Source of the DNA: Candidatus Hydrogenedentota bacterium
GTDB taxonomy: Bacteria > Hydrogenedentota > Hydrogenedentia > Hydrogenedentales > SLHB01
Length of the DNA: 6,571 nt
Direction: 5' to 3'
NCBI GenBank assembly: GCA_023384315.1
Contig: JAHDWY010000040.1
Location: 7,375 to 13,945, forward strand
Shown here: one piece after another, positions 1-5,259 of the stretch
Numbering within the stretch: the first letter of the stretch is position 1
Layout: every line of letters starts with the position of its first letter
Made by a program: the position numbers and the translations under genes
Notes under the pieces: model-generated
What the model was told of the DNA's origin: nothing
The model's input: the letters and a program-made list of their open reading frames with translations, nothing else
Databases searched by the model: none

Positions 1-1484
1 CCTTCCATCGAAAGGAGTTCCACGCGCGCAGGCAGGGCAATTCCGACCCCGACTTCCTGCGATGGCAGACCCGTTTCGGGTACGGTTGCTTCCAGGCGTC
101 CATGGAGGCCGAGTTTCTCTTTCTCTTGTAGAAAGGCCAGTTCCACGTGCGACGGCTGTCCGCTGTCGAGGGGAATCATCCAGGTCCCCTCGTCGCCGCC
201 GTAGACCTTCTTCTTCGCGCCGTTTACAGTGAGGGACCAGATTTCGGCGCCGGGCACAGCCTTCAATTCCAGGCGCGGTCCCACGTCCGGCGGCACGTCA
301 AGCACCAGCACAGAGAGCACGTTTCCGTTCTCCTCGAAGGAGATAAAGAGGTACTGCGAATCGAGTACGGTCGTCGGCGTGCTCACCGGCTGGAAGCGGG
401 AAGACGTGAGGGTGATGGCGTTTTCCGCGGGCGCGGTCGCATAGAACTGGGCGCCCGCCGCGGCTACCCGCAGTTCCTCCCGCACGCGTTCGATGGGGAT
501 TCGCGTCACGAGCCCTTCCGCTGAAGCGGAGACCTGGCCGTCTTCCGGTTCCTCCAGGACGAAGCGGCCTTGTTGCCCGCCGTTTCCGTCAATGGTTGGC
601 AGCCGCAGCGTGACCGGTTTTCCGTCGTCGGGGACGTCGATAGCCCATTCGATAGAGAAGACGTCGGACTGTTCCTCGGGGAACATCAGTTCATACCGGC
701 CGTGGCCGAGTTCGCGGATCGAAGACGTGCGAAGCGACGACGCAAGAAACTTCGCACCCTCCGGAGCCTGAAGGTTCAGCGACTTCGGCACCGCGCGGTC
801 GGGGTAGAAATGGGTGGTCAGGAAGGTCCGGCCGCGCTGGGCCGAAATGCGGGAGAGGGTGTCGACCTGGATGACGGTGGCCGCTTCGAGACGCGCGGTG
901 TCCACGTAGCGGAGGCTGAGCGTGGAGTTGGCAGAGAATCGGAATACGCCGCCGGCGTCGGCGATGCCTTGGGCTTCGAGCAGTTGCAGCCCGGCGGGCG
1001 CGTCAATTTCAAGGGCATTCTGAAGAGCACGTGGAATGGGCACGTTGATGCGCTTCTCGCCTTTGTCTTCCGTCGCCTGGGCTAACAGCCGGGCCACGAG
1101 TTGAAACGCGACCCCCTCGCCTTCGGGCAGAATCGCCGTGGCTTCGAGATCGGTTGGTGTCATGATGGTGCCGCCGGTAACTTGACTGACATTGGTAACC
1201 ACCGCGCCTTCTCCGAAAAGCGGAATCGGCGCGGGGTCGCCGGACACGGAGCGTCCGGACACGAGTACGTCGATCTCGGCGCTGTCTGGCAGCAGGCGGA
1301 CGCGGTACCGCGCTTCGTCGATGCTGTACACCTGTGGCTCCTTTTCGAGGGATTCCTCGAACTCGCGCTCCATCTTTTCGCGATACAGCGTCTTGAGTTC
1401 GTCCCAGGGGACCAGCACGTTGTCCTGTGCCTGTCCCGGAACCGCCGCAAGCAGGGTTGCGGCCACGAACACGATGAGCTTCAT
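1..1484 (-). CDS. Secreted beta-rich protein of unknown function (3' end beyond window)
   Basis: I do not recognise this family. The reading frame is open from an ATG at 1484 down to base 1 with no stop, giving 494 complete codons; the C-terminus lies outside the window. The start is well supported: AGGAGGG (1498-1492) lies 7-8 nt upstream, and the first 20 residues form a Sec signal peptide (basic K2, hydrophobic core LIVFVAATLLAAV, probable cleavage after G-Q-A at residue 19). The mature part starts with a charged helical stretch (about 28-50, rich in Glu/Lys), then alternating short hydrophobic strands and Gly/Pro/Asp turns, as in stacked beta-sandwich modules. No transmembrane segment is visible after the signal, so the visible part should be periplasmic or surface exposed. 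It lacks the CreD appearance (long N-terminal membrane anchor), although it occupies the creD position after creBC. Three CreB-site-like repeats lie upstream, so I infer CreB control. Coding is certain; function is unknown. Confidence 0.9.
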   Translation of the reverse strand, partial: MKLIVFVAATLLAAVPGQAQDNVLVPWDELKTLYREKMEREFEESLEKEPQVYSIDEARYRVRLLPDSAEIDVLVSGRSVSGDPAPIPLFGEGAVVTNVSQVTGGTIMTPTDLEATAILPEGEGVAFQLVARLLAQATEDKGEKRINVPIPRALQNALEIDAPAGLQLLEAQGIADAGGVFRFSANSTLSLRYVDTARLEAATVIQVDTLSRISAQRGRTFLTTHFYPDRAVPKSLNLQAPEGAKFLASSLRTSSIRELGHGRYELMFPEEQSDVFSIEWAIDVPDDGKPVTLRLPTIDGNGGQQGRFVLEEPEDGQVSASAEGLVTRIPIERVREELRVAAAGAQFYATAPAENAITLTSSRFQPVSTPTTVLDSQYLFISFEENGNVLSVLVLDVPPDVGPRLELKAVPGAEIWSLTVNGAKKKVYGGDEGTWMIPLDSGQPSHVELAFLQEKEKLGLHGRLEATVPETGLPSQEVGVGIALPARVELLSME

Positions 1485-1551
1485 ACCGGCGCCCTCCTCT
1501 CCCGCGAACCATTCGCGTGATTCTTCCGGACCTCTCGTTGAATCTGTGGGT

Positions 1552-1594
1552 ACTATGGGCTCGGTGTGTGAAGAGCAGTTGAAGGAAATGTGAA
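1552..1594 (-). promoter_or_regulatory. Putative CreB operator (three TTCAC-type direct repeats) with -10-like box
   Basis: Read on the minus strand, TTCAC (1594-1590), TTCAA (1583-1579) and TTCAC (1572-1568) occur in the same orientation with exactly 6 nt between neighbours, an 11-bp period. The CreB recognition sequence known from enterobacteria and Aeromonas (cre/blr tag) is TTCAC-N6-TTCAC, so each adjacent pair matches at 9 of 10 defined bases. A CATAGT hexamer (1557-1552, 4 of 6 to TATAAT) lies 10 nt after the last repeat, and no good -35 box is present at the normal distance. That is the arrangement seen at promoters where an OmpR/PhoB-class activator replaces the -35 contact. The predicted transcript would start near 1545, about 60 nt before the ATG at 1484. 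Repeats and spacing are seen directly; CreB binding is inferred from the adjacent creBC operon. Confidence 0.6.
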
Positions 1595-1634
1595 ATCGGT
1601 GAGGAATTTTGAGTTGAGATACTTGAGGGTGAGC

Positions 1635-1808
1635 AAGATGGATCCCCGCCTTCGCGGGGATGACGGCAGGGGCATTCCGGCGATGGACTGCAACGCGCGC
1701 GAATCATCTCCTCAAGGGCGCTTGCAGTTTCCTGGCTTACGAACGACGGGATTTGAAAGACCGTGGCTTACCTAAACCGTCATCCCCGCGAAGGCGGGGA
1801 CCCATCTT
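1635..1808. repeat. 174-bp REPIN/MITE-like element with 32-nt terminal inverted repeats
   Basis: The arms at 1635-1666 and 1777-1808 are inverted copies that match at 31 of 32 positions (the sole difference is A1642 against the complement of C1801). Each arm contains its own hairpin, CCCCGC-cttc-GCGGGG at 1644-1659 and its complement at 1784-1799, so the element can fold as two small hairpins or one large stem-loop. The 110-nt interior holds a weaker dyad (ACTGCAA at 1687-1693 with TTGCAGT at 1722-1728). It encodes no convincing protein. I see no clear target-site duplication. The arm sequence resembles the widespread CCCGCGAAGGCGGG type of extragenic palindrome, and more loosely neisserial dRS3. 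It sits between creC and the secreted-protein gene, upstream of the putative CreB operator. The hairpins lack a T-tract, so they are not standard terminators but could stabilise or attenuate creBC mRNA. Confidence 0.8.
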
Positions 1809-1845
1809 CAACATTGTCGAAGACGGAAATCGCCAACGAGTACGA

Positions 1846-3294
1846 CTAATACATCTTCCGCGCCGGCTCCAGGGGTAGTTTCAAATGCGCTTCGGCGCCG
1901 CCGTCGGGATGGTTTTGCAGGGTCACTTCGCCTCCGTGAAGCGTCGCGACCTCGCGCACGAAGACGAGCCCCAGGCCGGAACTCTTCTTGCCGGTATCCG
2001 GCCGGCGCAGGGAGTAGAAACGGTCGAAGACTTTGTCCAGTGCATAGGCCGGAATGCCCGGTCCGCGGTCGCGCACCGCGACGTTTACTTTGTCGCCTTC
2101 GTCTGTAAGGCGGATGTCGATCACGCCGTCCTCCTGCGAAAAGTCGATGGCGTTTTGAATCAGATTGGCGATAGCCTGCCGTACGAGAAACGCTTCGCCG
2201 CGAATCCGGACGGCGTCGACGGCCTTGACACTCAGGACCAGCTCTTTCTGGGACGCCACGGGCTGCAAGCTCTTGACGACTTCGTGGACGATCTCCACAA
2301 CGTTCATTTCTTCCACGTCCCGCAATTCGTTCCGCCCTTCCAACGCGGAGAGTTGGAGCATGCGGTCCACGAGGCCCTGGATCCGATTCGATTCGGAGCG
2401 GATGTTTTCGATGAAGGGACGGCGCTTTTCGAGAGGCATATCCTCATCGAGCAATTCCGCCGCGCCGCGAATGGCGGAGAGGGGACTCTTCATTTCGTGC
2501 GTGAGGGTCTGGACGTACTCCTCTACGTATCTTTTCCCTTCGAGGGCAACCCGCATCTCTTCGAAAGCCGTGCCAAGGTCGCCGATCTCGCTGCGGCCCA
2601 GTTTCGGCGGCGCTACACGCTTCCCGTCGCGAACGGCCTTCGCGTAGCGTGTCAGTTTGTCGATAGGCGACGTAATCCACGCGGAGAAGACCATGATGAG
2701 CAAGAACACCGACAGCGCGGCCACGAACCCGGCGTTGGCGATTTTGCGATGGGCCGCTTCCATAAACAGCGTTACGCTGTCGGCGGGTTTGGCCACGGTG
2801 AGCACGCCGACGATTCCTCCGTCGGCTCGAATAGGAGACGCCACATGCAGGATCGACGTAGTCGGATCGTCCGGGTCGAGGCGTGTGGACCGGGCGCCGT
2901 ATTCGCCGCGCATCGTGCGCGCGACGTCGATCCATTGCGAGTAATCTTCTCCTTCGTCCCGGCCTTCATCGGAATCAAAGACCACAATGCCATTTCGATC
3001 GGTGATATAGACGCGGATGTTGAGGTGGGTTTTGGTGACTTCGTAGATCTTTGCGGAAAAGACTCGCTTCTGCGCCACATCGAAGGCGGCGCGGAGGTTC
3101 GTGGTATCGACGGCGTCGTCGCGCATCTGGATCTCCGCGAGAGACGCAAGCAAGGTCGAGATGTCGACCATGGTTTCTTCCATGGCTTCCAGGTAGCGCG
3201 GGCGCAGGTCCTCGAGAATCCAGTCGACCAACTGGTAAAACCCCACGCCGACGATGACCAAGAGCGCGGCGAACAAGCGGTAGCGTATCTTCAC
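1846..3294 (-). CDS. creC: CreC-type sensor histidine kinase
   Basis: This 482-residue inner-membrane sensor kinase is the usual CreC length (about 475). TM1 is at about 7-25, an extracytoplasmic Cache-like sensor domain at about 30-183, TM2 at about 187-207, and HAMP at about 208-260. The dimerisation/phosphoacceptor helix carries His266 in THEMKSP. The ATPase domain shows the N box (N381 in NLIQNAIDFS), G1 (D409-R-G-P-G), F box (FDRFYSL) and G2 (SSGLGL, 438-443). Sensor-domain stretches VFDSD (105-109), DYSQW (117-121) and YGARST (132-137) match what I recall of Escherichia coli CreC, which separates it from generic kinases. The start is GTG, overlapping the creB stop as GTGA, with AAGGAG (3305-3300) 5 nt upstream; the two proteins are translationally coupled. 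In studied species CreC responds to growth conditions and to cell-wall stress such as PBP4 inactivation; the signal here is unknown. All catalytic motifs are intact. Confidence 0.94.
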   Translation of the reverse strand: MKIRYRLFAALLVIVGVGFYQLVDWILEDLRPRYLEAMEETMVDISTLLASLAEIQMRDDAVDTTNLRAAFDVAQKRVFSAKIYEVTKTHLNIRVYITDRNGIVVFDSDEGRDEGEDYSQWIDVARTMRGEYGARSTRLDPDDPTTSILHVASPIRADGGIVGVLTVAKPADSVTLFMEAAHRKIANAGFVAALSVFLLIMVFSAWITSPIDKLTRYAKAVRDGKRVAPPKLGRSEIGDLGTAFEEMRVALEGKRYVEEYVQTLTHEMKSPLSAIRGAAELLDEDMPLEKRRPFIENIRSESNRIQGLVDRMLQLSALEGRNELRDVEEMNVVEIVHEVVKSLQPVASQKELVLSVKAVDAVRIRGEAFLVRQAIANLIQNAIDFSQEDGVIDIRLTDEGDKVNVAVRDRGPGIPAYALDKVFDRFYSLRRPDTGKKSSGLGLVFVREVATLHGGEVTLQNHPDGGAEAHLKLPLEPARKMY

Positions 3295-3977
3295 CAGGAC
3301 TCCTTCAGCGAGTAGCCCAACCCGCGGTGCGTTTGGATGGGATCAACGTCCGGCTGCACGGCGCGCAGTTTGGCGCGGATGGTTTTGACGTGGGTATCGA
3401 CGGTGCGGTCCATGGCCGATTCCGGCTCCTCCCAGACGAGTTCCATCAGTTTTTCGCGCGAGTACACCCAGCCGGGCCGTTGGGCCAGCGCTTCCAGAAT
3501 GCGGAACTCGTATCGTGAGAGATCGAGGGGCTTGCCGAAGTACCAGACCTTGGCCTTGTGTTTGTCGATGACGAGGGGCGATTGCGCTTTGCCTGGCTCC
3601 GCTTGCGAATCATCGCCGGGGACCCGGCGGAGCACTGCCCGCACACGTGCGGCGAGTTCCCGCGGACTGAAGGGTTTCGCCATGTAGTCATCGCCGCCGA
3701 TTTCCAGGCCGACCACCCGGTCGATTTCGTCGGTGCGGGCCGTGAGGAAGATGATGGGAACGGCGGACGTCTTGCGGATGTCCTTGCACAAATCGAAACC
3801 GTTGCAGTCTGGCAGCCCCACGTCAAGCACGACCAGATGCGCTCCGCGTTCGTGATAGCGTTGCAGCGCCTCCTCACCGGTTGCGCACCAGTCGACCGCG
3901 AAACCTTCGGTTTCCAGGGCGTACCGGATGTTGTCGGCGATGGCCGGCTCGTCTTCGACGACGAGAATTCGTTGCAC
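3291..3977 (-). CDS. creB: CreB-type response regulator (OmpR/PhoB class)
   Basis: This 228-residue DNA-binding regulator is the full length expected for CreB. The receiver domain (1-117) has the acidic pair E8/D9, phosphoacceptor D52 in LDVGLPD, T79 and K101 in AKPFSPRE. After a short linker (about 119-134) the winged-helix output domain shows RYEFRILEAL (155-164), the recognition-helix region RTVDTHVKTIRAKLR (191-205) and the wing GLGYSL (219-224). LDVGLPD, LTAR, KPFSPRE and TVDTH agree with E. coli CreB from memory. The start is GTG at 3977 with GGGAGA (3990-3985) 7 nt upstream; a plausible alternative ATG is absent. It is first in the creBC operon and divergent from the peptide-propeller-permease operon, leaving 134 nt for both promoters. 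I see no TTCAC pairs in that region, so autoregulation through such sites is not supported. No creA-like gene is adjacent. Confidence 0.94.
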   Translation of the reverse strand: MQRILVVEDEPAIADNIRYALETEGFAVDWCATGEEALQRYHERGAHLVVLDVGLPDCNGFDLCKDIRKTSAVPIIFLTARTDEIDRVVGLEIGGDDYMAKPFSPRELAARVRAVLRRVPGDDSQAEPGKAQSPLVIDKHKAKVWYFGKPLDLSRYEFRILEALAQRPGWVYSREKLMELVWEEPESAMDRTVDTHVKTIRAKLRAVQPDVDPIQTHRGLGYSLKESW

Positions 3978-3998
3978 GTTTCAATCTCCCAGTGACGC

Positions 3999-4012
3999 GT
4001 ATTGCGAAATAC
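3999..4012. promoter_or_regulatory. Short dyad in the divergent intergenic region
   Basis: GTATT (3999-4003) and AATAC (4008-4012) form a perfect 5-bp inverted repeat around GCGA. It lies 22-35 nt upstream of the creB start codon, where it could be an operator or a hairpin in the creB leader. A dyad this short can arise by chance, and I could not find a convincing creB promoter around it. Confidence 0.25.
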
Positions 4013-4055
4013 TGGCACGGTATGAATGCGTCCTGCAAACGGCCGAAATCCAAGC

Positions 4056-4084
4056 TTGCACCCACCTGCGCGGTCCACTATAGT
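4056..4084 (+). promoter_or_regulatory. Sigma70-type promoter of the peptide-propeller-permease operon
   Basis: TTGCAC (4056-4061, 4 of 6 to TTGACA) and TATAGT (4079-4084, 5 of 6 to TATAAT) are separated by exactly 17 nt. Transcription would start at about 4090-4092, giving a leader of only about 20 nt that contains the strong ribosome binding site of the 62-residue ORF. This is the best promoter match in the window. The -10 sits in the palindrome ACTATAGT. No operator-like repeat for CreB is visible beside it. Confidence 0.72.
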
Positions 4085-4111
4085 CTGCGCAACGCTGGAA
4101 GGAGGAATCGT

Positions 4112-4300
4112 ATGTCGCTGCAAGAAATCCTGTTGACAAACCTTGGTGAGTTCCTCGCTACCCTGAATCAGGTCTTCGGTATCGCCGCGCAGAATACGGT
4201 GGCGTGGACACAAAACTTCGGCGTCGCGCTGCTGGCCACGTACACCCAGACTGCGAGCATTCTGCTGGACGCCTTGGAGGCAGTCCTGCCGCCGTATTGA
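4112..4300 (+). CDS. Small acidic amphipathic protein, 62 residues, unknown function
   Basis: I do not recognise this protein. The ATG at 4112 is preceded by AAGGAGG (4099-4105) with a 6-nt spacer, one of the strongest ribosome binding sites in the window, and a good promoter lies just upstream. Third codon positions are mostly G or C, like the neighbours. The product contains no Lys, Arg or His and has four acidic residues (E5, E13, D53, E56), so its net charge is about -4. Hydrophobic residues at 3, 7, 11, 14, 18 and 21/22 give a helical amphipathic pattern. A second helical stretch (about 36-59) is more hydrophobic and is followed by PPY at the end. There is no signal peptide, since a basic N-terminus is missing. 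It leads an operon with the propeller gene 28 nt downstream. It could be a small membrane-surface or oligomerising helix protein, or a partner of the downstream proteins. An in-frame upstream extension would run antisense into creB and is unlikely. Confidence 0.75.
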   Translation: MSLQEILLTNLGEFLATLNQVFGIAAQNTVAWTQNFGVALLATYTQTASILLDALEAVLPPY

Positions 4301-4328
4301 TGAATGGCTTTGACCGGGAAAGGGTTGC

Positions 4329-5255
4329 ATGATGGCTTCGGTGAGACTGGGCAGCGGCGAACACACCTATGAGCTTGTGGAGGGGTGGGGAACGCCGCCG
4401 TCGCACATTCAGTACGGCTATACCCATGGGGTCTGTGAGGACCGCGAAGGCCGCGTCTACATTCACAACCAGAGCGCGCATGCCATGGTGGTGTTCGACG
4501 CCGACGGGACCTTTTTTACGTCCTGGGGCGAGGAATACGCCAGCGGCGCGCACGGGCTGCAACTGAACGTAGAAGACGGCGTAGAGTACCTGTACCTCGC
4601 GCTGACAAGCCAGAACCGTTGCGTGAAAACGACGCTGTCCGGCGAGCGGGTTTGGGAAATCGGTTGCCCCATGGACTCCGGGGTCTACGAAAAGCCGGAG
4701 CAGTTCGTGCCCACCAACATCGCCACTGCACCAAACGGCGATTTCTACGTCGCCGACGGGTACGGTCTCAGTTACATTCACCAGTACAACGCCAAGGCGG
4801 AATACATCCGCACCTGGGGCGGGAAGGGCGAGGCGCCGGGCAAGATGAAGTGCCCCCACGGGATTCTTGTGGACACGCGTGGTGATACACCCGTGCTCGT
4901 CGTTGCGGACCGTGCGAACGTCCGGCTCCAGTACTTCGATTTGGACGGGAATCACCTTGGCTTTGTCACGGAAGAACTGCGGTTTCCGTGTCACTTCGAT
5001 CAACGGGGCGACGACTTGCTGATTCCCGACCTGTACGGCCGCGTGACGATCTTCGACAAAGACAACAAACTTATCACCCATCTCGGCGACAACCCCGGTG
5101 TGGAGAAGGCGGAAGGTTACCCGAACCTGCCCCACAACCAGCGCATTCCGGGCAAGTTTATCTCGCCCCACGGGGCGATCTGGGACCGGACCGGCAACAT
5201 CTACGTGGTGGAGTGGGTGAACGACGGCCGCGTGACGAAACTCCGGCGCGTTTAG
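4329..5255 (+). CDS. Six-bladed NHL-type beta-propeller protein, probably cytoplasmic
   Basis: The 308 residues divide into six blades starting at about 31, 73, 127, 175, 219 and 279. Each opens with a P/A-x-G-hydrophobic strand followed by a D/N-G turn and a YV-A/H-D/N type strand, as in NHL repeats. Together they account for nearly the whole chain. In four blades the opening motif is HG (H33, H75, H177, H281); blade 5 has Cys221-His222 and blade 3 has Thr129-Asn130. Those positions face the central channel in NHL propellers, so metal or substrate binding is possible, as in peptidyl-hydroxyglycine lyase, where channel histidines bind zinc. No signal peptide or membrane segment is present. 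Two adjacent ATGs (4329 and 4332) can both be used; AAAGGG lies 4 nt before the first and 7 nt before the second. It is the middle gene of an operon with the small peptide and the permease (4-nt gap). The fold is clear, but the activity (lyase, lactonase or scaffold) is not. Confidence 0.9.
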   Translation: MMASVRLGSGEHTYELVEGWGTPPSHIQYGYTHGVCEDREGRVYIHNQSAHAMVVFDADGTFFTSWGEEYASGAHGLQLNVEDGVEYLYLALTSQNRCVKTTLSGERVWEIGCPMDSGVYEKPEQFVPTNIATAPNGDFYVADGYGLSYIHQYNAKAEYIRTWGGKGEAPGKMKCPHGILVDTRGDTPVLVVADRANVRLQYFDLDGNHLGFVTEELRFPCHFDQRGDDLLIPDLYGRVTIFDKDNKLITHLGDNPGVEKAEGYPNLPHNQRIPGKFISPHGAIWDRTGNIYVVEWVNDGRVTKLRRV

Positions 5256-5259
5256 ATCT

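Noticed and set aside
1..1484. Identification of the secreted protein as CreD
   Set aside because: It has a cleavable signal peptide and no visible CreD-like sequence or membrane segments in 494 residues; only its position matches.
147..1520. Several plus-strand open frames of 70-171 codons
   Set aside because: All are antisense shadows of the secreted-protein gene, with Arg-rich, low-complexity translations and no start signals.
1009..1707. Minus-strand open frame spanning the intergenic gap and the secreted-protein gene
   Set aside because: It reads through the palindromic element and then runs in a different frame from the signal-peptide-bearing gene; no ribosome site supports it.
1784..1799. 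Hairpin after creC as an intrinsic terminator
   Set aside because: The stem is GC-rich, but no run of T follows on the minus strand; it is better explained as an arm of the inverted-repeat element.
1635..1808. CRISPR array
   Set aside because: There are only two copies, in inverted and not direct orientation, with a 110-nt interior and no cas genes.
1885..3315. Long plus-strand open frame of about 476 codons antisense to creC
   Set aside because: It mirrors creC, whose motifs are all intact, and has no ribosome site or recognisable domain; long antisense frames are common in GC-rich genes.
4014..4030. TGGCACG followed by ATGC, reminiscent of a sigma54 promoter
   Set aside because: The distance between the GG and GC elements is 12 nt instead of the required 10, and a good sigma70-type promoter lies downstream.
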